37,192 nucleotides of DNA from Anaerovibrio sp. (GCA_017475925.1 JAFVER010000118.1:1-37192), one strand, 5' to 3'. Positions 26,722-34,993 are shown, counted from the first letter of the stretch. Translations and numbers: made by a program. The notes: generated from the sequence alone by a model not told the origin.

Positions 26722-26738
26722 GAAAATGTCCATAATCT

Positions 26739-26902
26739 AGTGTATTGACATAATGATTTTTGAACTAAAGCTTCGCCAGAGGTGCTGTCAAATGCGAGGC
26801 TGAGGAATGAGGCATAGCAGTGGCTATGTCGATTGACAACAACAAAGCAGTTGGCAGTACATATGGTGAAGTTTGTCAAAATATCATCGTGTCAGTACAC
26901 GA
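26739..26902. repeat. MITE-like element, 164 bp, near-complete palindrome
   Basis: The outer ~57 bp at each end are imperfect inverted copies. AGTGTATTGACATAATGAT on the left pairs with ATATCATCGTGTCAGTACAC on the right, and GCTTCGCCAGAGGTGCTGTC pairs with GGCAGTACATATGGTGAAG. A perfect small hairpin, GGCATAGC-AGTG-GCTATGTC (26811-26830), sits in the middle. It encodes nothing plausible. Its right end stops just at the ribosome binding site of the next gene (GAGGAGG at 26901-26907). Confidence 0.8.
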
Positions 26903-26914
26903 GGAGGCTTGTAA

Positions 26915-27208
26915 ATGCTTATTGGTCATTTGGGGGCGTTGTTGTCCTTTATTACATTTTTTATATCGGTGATGGCGTTTTCCTATGGGAAGGATGCATA
27001 CGAAATCACGTCCTTTGAAAAGAAGTGCCTGTATATTTTGCTTGGTTGTACAGTAATCAACATAATATCCCTGGCCTTAAAGGATTATTCGATGCTTTAT
27101 TATTCTGATTATCTGCAATTTTTGGCTAGTTTAGCGATTTTCCTGATGTTTGGGGCTTTATGTAAAGCTTTTTATCGCATAAAAAAATCCCTGGGACGTG
27201 TTGATTAA
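26915..27208 (+). CDS. Small three-helix membrane protein of unknown function
   Basis: 97 residues, not recognised. Three hydrophobic segments are visible at about residues 4-23, 38-56 and 66-86, with a basic C-terminus (RIKKSLGR), so the protein is probably in the inner membrane with a cytoplasmic tail. GAGGAGG (26901-26907) lies 7 nt before the ATG and supports the start strongly. It sits between a palindromic repeat and the SprA-like gene 126 bp downstream, in the same direction. No functional hint comes from neighbours. Confidence 0.72.
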   Translation: MLIGHLGALLSFITFFISVMAFSYGKDAYEITSFEKKCLYILLGCTVINIISLALKDYSMLYYSDYLQFLASLAIFLMFGALCKAFYRIKKSLGRVD

Positions 27209-27334
27209 ATGAGTTCGTCCATAATATGAGCATAATTTTTCCTTTTGCCAAAGCAGGCTGTTTTGCTGTATAATGTACGAAACAGGCAGGGATGCCGAGA
27301 TATTTGGAGAAAAATGTGCAGGGAGGTGCAGAGG

Positions 27335-27853
27335 ATGAATGTTGGTGGTATAGGTGGTTATATGGGCTACGGAGCCGGTATCACCGGTATGCAGGGATAT
27401 AACGAGGCCAATCAAATGCCGGCTTATGGCCAACAGGTAACTGATGGTAAGGGGACAGGTCCTGAGCATCAGATTAAGCCGGGGCATAAATCTTCGCCGG
27501 CTGAGTGTGAAACCTGCAAAAATCGCAAATATCAGGATGGCTCTGATGAAATGGTGTCCTTTAAGGCACCTGGCCATATTGATCCAGACAACGCTGCAAT
27601 GGTGGTGCTGAGCCACGAGCATGAGCATGTTTCAAATGCTTACAACAAAGCCAACAACAATAATGGGCATGTTGAACGGGCTACTGTACAGTTAAAAACT
27701 GATATTTGTCCTGAATGTGGTCGTTCATATATATCAGGTGGAGTGACTAATACTCAGATTAAGTATTACAATGAGGATAATCCTTATCAGAAGGATTTAA
27801 AAAGCACTGATGCAGTAAAGCTTCGTGGTGCTAATGTAGATATTGCGGCATAA
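27335..27853 (+). CDS. SprA-related putative zinc metalloprotease-like protein
   Basis: 172 residues. The N-terminal ~45 are Gly/Tyr/Gln-rich and look disordered. A CETCKNRKYQDGS motif follows, then VSFKAPGHIDPDNAAMVVLSHEHEHVSNAY, which contains HExxH (HEHEH), and ICPECGRSYISGGVT near the C-terminus. This order (CxxCxxRxYxDGS, HExxH, CPECGxxYxSGG) is that of the SprA-related family annotated as putative metalloproteases. The two CxxC pairs probably hold a structural zinc. Proteolytic activity is not shown for most members. ATG 27335 is chosen because GGGAGGTG (27321-27328) is close and the upstream reading frame lacks a site. A strong terminator follows. Confidence 0.78.
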   Translation: MNVGGIGGYMGYGAGITGMQGYNEANQMPAYGQQVTDGKGTGPEHQIKPGHKSSPAECETCKNRKYQDGSDEMVSFKAPGHIDPDNAAMVVLSHEHEHVSNAYNKANNNNGHVERATVQLKTDICPECGRSYISGGVTNTQIKYYNEDNPYQKDLKSTDAVKLRGANVDIAA

Positions 27854-27860
27854 GCTAAAG

Positions 27861-27900
27861 AAAAATCCCGCTGTGGCATTGAAGCCACAGCGGGATTTTT
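27861..27900. terminator. Bidirectional intrinsic terminator
   Basis: A perfect inverted repeat: AAAAATCCCGCTGTGGC (27861-27877) and GCCACAGCGGGATTTTT (27884-27900) around a 6-nt loop. It serves both the SprA-like gene (plus) and the NSS transporter gene (minus). Confidence 0.93.
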
Positions 27901-27930
27901 ATGTAATTCTTTATCTAAAATATTGGAAAA

Positions 27931-29325
27931 TCAGAAGGACACAATGCCTGATGATTTTAGGAACAGGAGAATAAGCAATGCCGGAGCAATATACTTTATC
28001 ATGGCAATATAGATATATCGACGGCTGAATTTCTCACCATTTTTTTCCATTTCCTTGATTATAATTTCCGGTCCTACAAACCAACCAATCATCAGACAGG
28101 TGCCGATGGAAATCAAAGGCATGAGGATATTGTTGGAAAGATAATCCATTAAATCCAAGACCTGACCAGTGCCACCGGTAGGCATTGGCAGTTCAAAATA
28201 AAGAACATTATAGCCGAGACATACGATAGTACCAAATACTAAAGCGATGAAGAATTCAGCCATGGTTGCTTTTACACGGGTGATGTGGAAATAATCCATA
28301 AAGCTTGAAACAACAGCTTCCATAATGGAGACTGCACTGGTCACTGCGGCAAAAAGAACCATAAGGAAGAACAGAACACCTATAAAGACACCGGCCCCCC
28401 CCATACTTTCAAAAACCTTTGGCAGGGAAATAAACATCAGTCCAGGACCGGAAGCAGTAAGGCCTTCGGTACCCATAAAGGTAAATACTGCTGGAATAAT
28501 CATAAGTCCAGCCAAGAAAGCAACCAGGGTGTCAAAAAATTCGATGCGGTTTACCGATGATACTGCATCAGCCTTGTCACTAACGTAGGAGCCATAAGCT
28601 ACCATAATACCCATAGCCACAGACAGGGAGAAAAACAGCTGCCCCATGGCATCAACCAAAACAGTCATAAAGGAACTGAAGGTCAGTCCCTCCAGATTAG
28701 GGATAAGATAAATTTTGAGACCTTCCATGCCAGTTCTGGTAACTCCATTGGCATCAGTATGACTGATGTTCAGGGAAAATGCTGCAATAATAATAACAAG
28801 AAGAATAAGTGCTGGCATTATAATCTTTGATGATGCCTCAATACCCTTGTTTACTCCCAAAAGTATAATGGTAGTACATGCAATCAGAAACAGGAACATG
28901 TAAACCAACGGCTCATATTGAGCTGTAATAAAGCCGGTGAAGAAGCCATCCTGAGCTGCCTGGGCGTCACTACCACTTAGAAAGGCAACAAAATATTTTA
29001 CTACCCATCCACCAATGGCACTGTAATAAGGCATGATAATAGCTGGGATTAGACAGGCTATGAGGCCCAGTCCCTTCCAACTTTTTGAAATACGGCCATA
29101 GGCAGTGAGAGGACTTTGCTTGGTCATTCGTCCAATGGCAATTTCCGTAGTCAGCAAAGCAAAGCCAAAGGTAAGCAGCAGTATAAAATAAACCAATAAG
29201 AACATGCCACCGCCGTCTTTGGCTGCCAAATATGGAAATCTCCAGATATTGCCCAGACCTACAGCTGAACCGGCAGCTGCCAGGACAAAGCCCAACGAAC
29301 CACCAAATGATTTTCTTGATTCCAT
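27931..29325 (-). CDS. Neurotransmitter:sodium symporter (NSS) family transporter
   Basis: 464 residues with about 11-12 hydrophobic helices, a LeuT-fold sodium-coupled transporter of the inner membrane. Helix 1 has the signature GSAVGLGNIWRFPYLA, with the unwound Gly-containing segment that binds sodium and substrate. TEIAIGRMT in helix 2-loop and the SLSVAMGIMVAYGSYV segment of helix 6 are also typical. Bacterial relatives take up amino acids (Leu, Tyr, Trp, Met); substrate here is unknown. AGGAG precedes the ATG on the minus strand, with an extended -10 promoter further upstream. Convergent with the SprA-like gene, sharing its terminator. A link with the aryl-amino-acid operon is possible but unsupported. 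Confidence 0.92.
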   Translation of the reverse strand: MESRKSFGGSLGFVLAAAGSAVGLGNIWRFPYLAAKDGGGMFLLVYFILLLTFGFALLTTEIAIGRMTKQSPLTAYGRISKSWKGLGLIACLIPAIIMPYYSAIGGWVVKYFVAFLSGSDAQAAQDGFFTGFITAQYEPLVYMFLFLIACTTIILLGVNKGIEASSKIIMPALILLVIIIAAFSLNISHTDANGVTRTGMEGLKIYLIPNLEGLTFSSFMTVLVDAMGQLFFSLSVAMGIMVAYGSYVSDKADAVSSVNRIEFFDTLVAFLAGLMIIPAVFTFMGTEGLTASGPGLMFISLPKVFESMGGAGVFIGVLFFLMVLFAAVTSAVSIMEAVVSSFMDYFHITRVKATMAEFFIALVFGTIVCLGYNVLYFELPMPTGGTGQVLDLMDYLSNNILMPLISIGTCLMIGWFVGPEIIIKEMEKNGEKFSRRYIYIAMIKYIAPALLILLFLKSSGIVSF

Positions 29326-29350
29326 AATCTAAACTCCTTTTTGTAGAATA

Positions 29351-29392
29351 AGTCGAATAAATACTTAGCACCTGTCAGCGCAGGGTAAGTAT
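29351..29392 (+). repeat. Short repeat fragment in the NSS leader
   Basis: AGTCGAATAAATACTTAGC (29351-29369) matches the tail of the 3'-end hairpin repeats. It is followed by CACCTGTCAGCGCAGGG, which recurs with few changes at 33354. The part CCTG-TCAGCG-CAGG is a dyad, so an operator or small hairpin is possible. Confidence 0.5.
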
Positions 29393-29401
29393 ACGAGCGT
29401 T

Positions 29402-29410
29402 ATTATAGCA
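29402..29410 (-). promoter_or_regulatory. Extended -10 promoter of the NSS gene
   Basis: On the minus strand TGCTATAAT (29402-29410) is a perfect TATAAT with the TGn extension. The -35 region is weak (TTTATT). The leader would be about 70 nt and would include the small dyad at 29351-29392. Confidence 0.6.
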
Positions 29411-29610
29411 CAATGAATTTGAAAAATAAAGGGTCGTTATTACAAAAATATGTAAACTTGTAAAGTGTATCAAAAAAGGAAGTAAATTATCTTTATGTAG
29501 TATTTATGCAGAATTTTTGAGAAAAACAAATAAATACTTAAATTTTACGAAATATAATTGTATATACATAAATAATATATATAGTACTACAGGTGGACAA
29601 TAAAATATTT
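29411..29610. other. AT-rich intergenic stretch without a gene
   Basis: Very AT-rich with short runs such as ATATATATAG and no reading frame of note. It lies between the divergent NSS promoter and the palindromic repeat at 29611. I see no RNA gene or clear regulatory site in it. Confidence 0.4.
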
Positions 29611-29754
29611 ATAGGGGACAATGTTGTCACCCTATGCCAACGGGCGCTAAAGCTCCTGCCTATTAGGTGGGAGATAAGCGCCCGTACAGCTAAGTATTTA
29701 CTCGATTAAAATTCAGTGGGAGTTTAAGGCTCCCACTGAATAAGTCTCATTTTA
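29611..29754 (-). repeat. 3'-end hairpin repeat, copy C (longest)
   Basis: Read on the minus strand from the stop codon of the DUF4931 gene, it has TAAAATGAGA, then a perfect 11-bp stem (29712-29722 with 29730-29740). The tail ATCGAGTAAATACTTAGC follows, then a second long stem, CGGGCGCT...AGCGCCCG (29641-29684). The last dyad is ATAGGG-GACAA...TTGTC-ACCCTAT (29611-29635). Three consecutive palindromes suggest a complete, structured mobile element or an RNA. Confidence 0.8.
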
Positions 29755-30585
29755 CCATCCGTTGTTTTTTAAATAACCATGTAGCCTTTGGGCAAAGTCT
29801 GGTATGGAAGTGGGACGCAGATGAATATTGTACCCAACATACATAGGTGGGGTAGCAAACCTGGGCAAAATTTTTGTCCGAAGCTTTCCCTCCACATTAT
29901 AAAAAAATATATTATAGCTGAAATTAGGTCGATTGAAAAAATCCTTCATAAATGTAACAGTTTCCTTTATCAGGTCAGCCAGCACATCAATGCTCTCCGG
30001 CCTTGGAGTAAGGGCATGTTGAGATTGTTTGTCTGCAACATTATAGGCATCGTCACTTAGCACAATATTATATTCAGAAAAACCAATGCGGGGCGTTGTG
30101 GAGGTATTTAGCTCAACGCCGAGCTTATTATATATTGTTATACCGCTAAATTCCTCTGTGTGGTACATTAATTCAGGGTCAAGGTCAGGGTAGCCCACCA
30201 GCTGCATATGGGGGTGTTGAATTGTCCCACCGGACATTGGACCATAATTTTTAAAGAATATTACGGAACGATACAGGCCACTGTTAAGCATTTTCAACCA
30301 ATGCTTTACCCCAAACTGTATGACCCTCCGCATGTGTTCCCTTGGATAATCTGGTATGTCCCAATGACAATGCTCTGTTTCAATAAGCACCAGCTGATTG
30401 GAGGGTTCCATAACATTGTATTTGTTCTTCAATAATATAATGCTGCCATCGGTATCAATGATATTCTCCAGGGCTTTAACATTACAGAAGGGGCAATCCT
30501 TGGTATTTTGTATTCCATTGATAGTTCGAGGCTTTTTTACCCCAATTGTCGTATTGAAATCTACTATATTTATATCCATATCCAT
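29752..30585 (-). CDS. DUF4931 / GalT-HIT-like nucleotidyltransferase-fold protein
   Basis: 277 residues. A CPFC zinc-type knuckle lies near residue 32, and the sequence GGTIQHPHMQLVG near 120-132 carries the HPHxQ catalytic motif of galactose-1-phosphate uridylyltransferase and the HIT superfamily. This suggests a nucleotidylyl-transferase or hydrolase acting through a His-nucleotide intermediate. The substrate is unknown. AAGGAG lies 8 nt before the ATG. The gene stands alone, divergent from the flippase gene. Its stop codon TAA is the first triplet of the 3'-end hairpin repeat (copy C). The shorter length than GalT (~340) and the family resemblance favour DUF4931 over a true GalT. Confidence 0.82.
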   Translation of the reverse strand: MDMDINIVDFNTTIGVKKPRTINGIQNTKDCPFCNVKALENIIDTDGSIILLKNKYNVMEPSNQLVLIETEHCHWDIPDYPREHMRRVIQFGVKHWLKMLNSGLYRSVIFFKNYGPMSGGTIQHPHMQLVGYPDLDPELMYHTEEFSGITIYNKLGVELNTSTTPRIGFSEYNIVLSDDAYNVADKQSQHALTPRPESIDVLADLIKETVTFMKDFFNRPNFSYNIFFYNVEGKLRTKILPRFATPPMYVGYNIHLRPTSIPDFAQRLHGYLKNNGW

Positions 30586-30622
30586 CTGTAGGACTCCTTG
30601 TGTGTCTGTAGTCTGCCACTGC

Positions 30623-30651
30623 TTGCAGTCTTAGACTGTAAGTGTTATAAT
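30623..30651 (+). promoter_or_regulatory. Predicted sigma-70-type promoter of the flippase operon
   Basis: TTGCAG (30623-30628), a 17-bp spacer and TATAAT (30646-30651). Transcription would start about 125 nt before the proposed start codon at 30782. Confidence 0.6.
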
Positions 30652-30781
30652 TTCTTAGCGTGGCTTATTGTGCCATCAGCAATGCTGTTAGTTAAGATAT
30701 GTGCATAACATGCTATTAAATATTAAAGCACAATAAATCATTTTATACAACTGTTCAGTATGCCTACAAGGGTGTGATAAT

Positions 30782-32446
30782 ATTAGTACGCAGGAAACTT
30801 CTGAAATAAAAAGCAAAAATGACAAGGGGGAATCCCTGCTGAAGGGAACCTTGATTCTTACTGTAGCCGGTGTAGTAGTCAAGGTAATTGGCTCGCTAAA
30901 CTGGATTTTTGTGTCCCGAATTTTGGGTGGTGAAGGCATTGGTCTTTATCAGATGGCTTTTCCAATATATTTCTTTGCTCTTAGTGTTTCAACAGCCGGC
31001 GTACCGGTGGCAATTTCCATCATAACTGCTGAGCGGGTTGCGTTGAAGGATATTTTTGGCGCCAAACGGGTGTTTAAGGTATCTATGTCATTGATGTTTG
31101 TAACAGGTATTTTCTTTTCTGTCCTGACCTATTTAGGTGCTCAATGGCTGATAGATTTTCATTTTATTCGTGATCCAAGAGCTTATTGGTCGGTAGTGGC
31201 GTTGGCACCGGCCATATTTTTCGTAACCCTTCTGGCCAGCTCCCGTGGGTATTTGCAGGGATGGCAAAGAATGACTCCAACGGCTGTATCGCAGATTGTG
31301 GAACAGATTTTTCGGGTTGTTACCATGATTATGTTTGCCAGTCTGTTTTTACCGTATGGATTGGATTATGCAGCAGCGGGAGCCAGTCTTGGAGCCTTTG
31401 CTGGGGCAGTTACCGGACTTATTGTACTGGTGTATTTTCACTGGAAGCTGGAGCGGGATATAGTCAAGGAATTTGGTCGAAATATTAAACCATTACCGAA
31501 CGCAGAGCATACATCAAAATGGGGTATTATCAAGCGGATATTTGCTCTCTCGCTACCGGTATCAGCTGCAAGTATAATGCTGCCGGTTGTTTCGAACCTT
31601 GACCTTGCTATTGTACCACAGCGGTTGGAGGTAGCCGGTTATAGTGTAAATGAAGCAACAGAGCTTTTTGGCTATCTTACCGGCATGGCTGTACCACTGG
31701 TAAATTTGGCAACCATTATTACGGCATCTCTGGCAGTAAGCCTTGTGCCGGCGATTTCCAAGGCCAGGGCATTACAGGATGCCAAGCTGGTATTTAGCCA
31801 GACAGCCTCGGGAATGAGAATTTCCAATGCCGTATGCTTTCCCGCCTTTGTCATTGTGTTTATATTGGCTACACCAATTGCTTCACTGATATATAATGCT
31901 CCTAATGCTGGACCGGCTATTATGATTTCGGCAGTAAGCATCGTCCTTTTAGGGCTTCATCAGGTTTCAACAGCTGTATTACAGGGGCTGGGCCATCCAT
32001 CCATTCCTATGGTCAATATGATTATAGCCGCAGTTGCTAAGGTAATTCTAAACTGGACCCTGGTTGCTCAGCCGTGGCTGGGAATTATGGGAGCAGCCTG
32101 GGCTACAGCAGCTGATATGGGTGTGGCAGCTATAATAAATATGTATTTTATTTACCGCTACATTGGTTATCGTATAGAAATACCACAGTTGTTAAAAACT
32201 GTGGCAGCTGCAGCAGTTATGGCTGGTGCAGTTTGGCTGTTCTATGACTATACTATTTCGGCTCTGGGCAGCAATGTAGTGGCAACCTTCGGGGCCTGCC
32301 TGGTTGGCTTTGTGGTATATCTTTCTGTTTTACTGTTAATTGGTGGTATGCTGGAGGAGGATATGGCCCGCATTCCGATGATTGGACGGTTTGGTATCAA
32401 GGCTATGCATGCACTTGGGGTTTATAAGGATAAGACTGCGAAATGA
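30782..32446 (+). CDS. Polysaccharide/lipid flippase of the SpoVB-MurJ-Wzx (MOP) superfamily
   Basis: About 554 residues from the proposed start, with ~14 hydrophobic helices. The N-terminal SLLKGTLILTVAGVVVKVIG and SRILGGEGIGLYQMAFPIY are highly typical of the stage V sporulation protein B-like flippases of Firmicutes. They flip lipid-linked cell-envelope precursors; the exact substrate is unknown. Start: the conserved SLLKGTL motif lies before the first TTG (30851), and there is no in-frame ATG, GTG or TTG upstream of it. ATT at 30782 is in frame and 7 nt after AAGGGTG (30768-30774), so an AUU start is proposed. The lipid kinase gene follows 19 bp after the stop, so an envelope-lipid operon is likely. 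Confidence 0.82.
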   Translation: MSTQETSEIKSKNDKGESLLKGTLILTVAGVVVKVIGSLNWIFVSRILGGEGIGLYQMAFPIYFFALSVSTAGVPVAISIITAERVALKDIFGAKRVFKVSMSLMFVTGIFFSVLTYLGAQWLIDFHFIRDPRAYWSVVALAPAIFFVTLLASSRGYLQGWQRMTPTAVSQIVEQIFRVVTMIMFASLFLPYGLDYAAAGASLGAFAGAVTGLIVLVYFHWKLERDIVKEFGRNIKPLPNAEHTSKWGIIKRIFALSLPVSAASIMLPVVSNLDLAIVPQRLEVAGYSVNEATELFGYLTGMAVPLVNLATIITASLAVSLVPAISKARALQDAKLVFSQTASGMRISNAVCFPAFVIVFILATPIASLIYNAPNAGPAIMISAVSIVLLGLHQVSTAVLQGLGHPSIPMVNMIIAAVAKVILNWTLVAQPWLGIMGAAWATAADMGVAAIINMYFIYRYIGYRIEIPQLLKTVAAAAVMAGAVWLFYDYTISALGSNVVATFGACLVGFVVYLSVLLLIGGMLEEDMARIPMIGRFGIKAMHALGVYKDKTAK

Positions 32447-32465
32447 TATATTGAAGGTATTATAT

Positions 32466-33335
32466 ATGAAGAAGCTTGTTTTGATATATAATCCAGTTTC
32501 GGGCAAGGCGATTTTTAAGACCAGGCTGGATGAAATTATTTTTAAACTGCAAAGCCGTGGTTGTATGGTAATTCCTTATCGTACTACACCGGAAAACAGT
32601 GATATTCTGGATTTTATAAAATTAGCCGCTCCGGACGGAATCATTGCTGCTGGAGGTGACGGTACAGTTCATGAAGTGGTAAACCTTATCATGCATGCTG
32701 AACTGAACATACCCATGGGGATTATTGGTACAGGAACCTCCAATGATTTTGCAACATTTTTACAGTTAGATACTGAGGAGTATTTTGACCGGATAGCTGC
32801 CGGTAAAACCATGAAAATCGATTTGGGCAAGGTGGGGGAGCAGTATTTTATAAACGTGGTCAGTGCCGGCATGGTTACCTCCATTGCCCATGAGGTAGAT
32901 ACCAGACTAAAGAATGCCTTTGGCAAAATGGCCTATTATGTTCATGGTCTGAAAACACTGCCCCAGTTTCGCGCACTTGATTTGACTGTGCGGACAGAAA
33001 ATGAAGTGTTTCATGAAAAGGCATTTCTTTTTTTGGTGGTAAATTCCAGTGTGGTTGCCAGCTTTAAAAATGCGGCAGTACAGGCCAGCATACAGGATGG
33101 TGTCATGGATTTGCTCATAATGAAGCAATGCAATATGAAGGATTTAATGGTGGTAACTACTGAGCTGTTGATGGGCAAGGATATTTCCAGCCGCAAGGAA
33201 GTGGTTTATCGTCAGGCGGCTTCCTTTGAGGTGGAATGTACTGAGAAGCTCACCAGTGATATTGATGGAGAGATTGGGCCGGATTTGCCACTAAAAATTG
33301 AAACAGTTCCCAAGGCCTTTGAAATTTTTTATTAA
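32466..33335 (+). CDS. Diacylglycerol/lipid kinase (YegS/DagK family)
   Basis: 289 residues, standard length for the YegS/DgkB family of soluble, membrane-associated lipid kinases. YNPVSGKA at residues 7-14 and the nucleotide-binding GGDGTVHEVVN near 64 are conserved. GTGTSNDFA near 90 completes the catalytic core. DGEIGPDLPLKIE near the C-terminus is the usual double-glycine edge. It phosphorylates a lipid such as diacylglycerol, probably to recycle it into phospholipid synthesis. GAAGG lies 8 nt before the ATG. It is 19 bp after the flippase stop and probably in one transcript with it. The upstream in-frame TTG (32382) overlaps the flippase and is not favoured. Confidence 0.92.
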   Translation: MKKLVLIYNPVSGKAIFKTRLDEIIFKLQSRGCMVIPYRTTPENSDILDFIKLAAPDGIIAAGGDGTVHEVVNLIMHAELNIPMGIIGTGTSNDFATFLQLDTEEYFDRIAAGKTMKIDLGKVGEQYFINVVSAGMVTSIAHEVDTRLKNAFGKMAYYVHGLKTLPQFRALDLTVRTENEVFHEKAFLFLVVNSSVVASFKNAAVQASIQDGVMDLLIMKQCNMKDLMVVTTELLMGKDISSRKEVVYRQAASFEVECTEKLTSDIDGEIGPDLPLKIETVPKAFEIFY

Positions 33336-33350
33336 ACGGGGAGTGAGCCA

Positions 33351-33376
33351 TAGCACCTATCAGCGTAGTGTAATAT
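33351..33376 (+). repeat. Short dyad repeat upstream of the PurF-like gene
   Basis: TAGCACCTATCAGCGTAGTG matches the sequence at 29366-29385 at most positions. It lies about 36 nt before the PurF-like start codon. The core is a weak dyad; operator or repeat debris cannot be told apart. Confidence 0.4.
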
Positions 33377-33411
33377 TTATCCTGTTTTAAGTTTGGAAGG
33401 AGAATTGGTAA

Positions 33412-34836
33412 ATGGGCGGTTTTTTTGGCGTTGTATCCAACAGGGATTGTGTTGTAGATCTGTTTTTTGGGTTGGATTATCACTCACACCTGGGCACTAA
33501 ATATGGTGGAATGGTAATTTATGACGAGGCGGCCGGTTTTCAGCGGCAAATCCACTCCATAGATAAAACCCCCTTCCGAACAAAATTTGAACAGGATTTA
33601 GAGGTGTTTTCCGGGACAAGTGGGATTGGCTGTATCAGTGATACCGACCCACAGCCCCTGATGGTTCGTTCTCACTTAGGGGTGTATGCCATTACCACCG
33701 TGGGAATAATTAATAACACCGATGCCTTACTGGAAAAATATTTTTCCGACCGGACACGTCAATTTATGGCCACCAGCTCGGGACGGGTGAATGCCACTGA
33801 GATTGTGGCGGCGCTTATAAATGAAAAGGATGATATTGTTTCTGGTATACTGCATGCCCAGGAGGTTATAGATGGCTCCATGACAATAATGCTGCTTACC
33901 GGTAAGGGGGAGGTTATAGTTGCCAGAGACCGAATGGGCCGACTACCAGTCATCATTGGAAAAAATGAAGATGGATACTGTGTTGCCTTTGAAAGCTTTG
34001 CTTTCCAAAAAATGGGCTATGATATGTTTTATGAGCTGGGCTCGCGGGAAATTGTCCGCATGAATCCAAATGGTATTGGTACAATTTCGCCAGCCAGCAG
34101 GGATATGAAGATTTGCGCATTTTTGTGGACATATTATGGCTATCCAACCTCCTGCTATGAAGGTAAAAATGTTGAAATAATGCGGTGCAAAAACGGTAAG
34201 ATTATGGCAAGGCTGGAAAAGGAGCAGGGCACCATGCCTGACATTGATTATGTGGCCGGTGTGCCGGATTCCGGGGTTCCCCATGCCATTGGCTATGCCA
34301 GTGAAAGCGGGGTGGAGTTTGCCCGTCCGTTTATTAAATATACACCAACCTGGTCCCGTTCTTTTATGCCAACCAGTCAAAAAATCCGCAATCAGGTGGC
34401 CAAAATGAAACAAATCCCTGTGCCGGAGCTGATAAAGGACAAGAAGCTTCTCTTTGTGGATGATTCCATAGTGCGGGGGACTCAGCTGCGAGAAACGGTG
34501 GATTTTCTGTATCGTAGCGGTGCCAGAGAGGTGCATATGCGCAGTGCCTGTCCGCCAATCATGTATGGCTGCAAGTACTTAAATTTTTCCAGCAGCAAAT
34601 CGGAAAACGAGCTTTTAGCCCGGCGGGTCATCCAGGATTTGGAAGGAGACGAAGGCAAAAAACATCTTGATGAGTACGCTGATGCCACTACTGACCGGGG
34701 AAAATGCATGTTGAAGCGGATTTGTGAAATGTTTAAATTTGATTCACTTGGGTATCAATCCCTGGATGGCACCCTGGAGGCTATAGGACTGGATAAGGAT
34801 AAGGTATGTACCTATTGCTGGACTGGTAAGGAATAA
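33412..34836 (+). CDS. PurF-like protein (amidophosphoribosyltransferase paralogue) lacking the glutaminase site
   Basis: 474 residues with the two-domain plan of PurF: an N-terminal glutaminase-like domain and a phosphoribosyltransferase domain. The N-terminus reads MGGFFG where PurF has MCGIFG, so the catalytic Cys is Gly. The usual HxRYST and HNGN motifs are also gone (GCISDTD and TVGIIN stand in their place). The PRTase part is intact: VPDSGVPHAIGYA, RSFMPTSQKIR and the PRPP loop LLFVDDSIVRGT. Cys residues match the [4Fe-4S] ligand positions of Bacillus PurF, including CTYC near the C-terminus. It may use free ammonia or have another role. AAGGAGAA lies 8 nt before the ATG, which rules out a missed Cys-containing start nearby. 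No other purine genes are in the window. Confidence 0.85.
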   Translation: MGGFFGVVSNRDCVVDLFFGLDYHSHLGTKYGGMVIYDEAAGFQRQIHSIDKTPFRTKFEQDLEVFSGTSGIGCISDTDPQPLMVRSHLGVYAITTVGIINNTDALLEKYFSDRTRQFMATSSGRVNATEIVAALINEKDDIVSGILHAQEVIDGSMTIMLLTGKGEVIVARDRMGRLPVIIGKNEDGYCVAFESFAFQKMGYDMFYELGSREIVRMNPNGIGTISPASRDMKICAFLWTYYGYPTSCYEGKNVEIMRCKNGKIMARLEKEQGTMPDIDYVAGVPDSGVPHAIGYASESGVEFARPFIKYTPTWSRSFMPTSQKIRNQVAKMKQIPVPELIKDKKLLFVDDSIVRGTQLRETVDFLYRSGAREVHMRSACPPIMYGCKYLNFSSSKSENELLARRVIQDLEGDEGKKHLDEYADATTDRGKCMLKRICEMFKFDSLGYQSLDGTLEAIGLDKDKVCTYCWTGKE

Positions 34837-34851
34837 GATGAAAATAACTTA

Positions 34852-34890
34852 GGGCTGGTAAGAATGGCCAATAGCCAATCTTTCCAGCCC
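34852..34890 (+). terminator. Terminator hairpin after the PurF-like gene
   Basis: GGGCTGGTAAGAATGGC (34852-34868) pairs with GCCAATCTTTCCAGCCC (34874-34890) with two mismatches and a 5-nt loop. The following TGTTGGTTATTTT is only moderately T-rich. Confidence 0.6.
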
Positions 34891-34901
34891 TGTTGGTTAT
34901 T

Positions 34902-34993
34902 TTACCCTATACTAACGGGCGCTAAGGCTCCCGCTTAGGATTTATTCGACTATGATTCAGCGGGAGTCTAAAGCTCCCACTGAATAAGTCTTA
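34902..34993 (-). repeat. 3'-end hairpin repeat, copy D
   Basis: On the minus strand it starts at the stop region of the gene at 34991 (TAAAATAAGA). The 11-bp stem (34956-34966 with 34974-34984) has one mismatch. The tail is TAGTCGAATAAAT, then GGGAGCCTTAGCGCCCGTTA, which corresponds to the second stem of copy C, and finally a TATAGGGT end. Confidence 0.78.
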
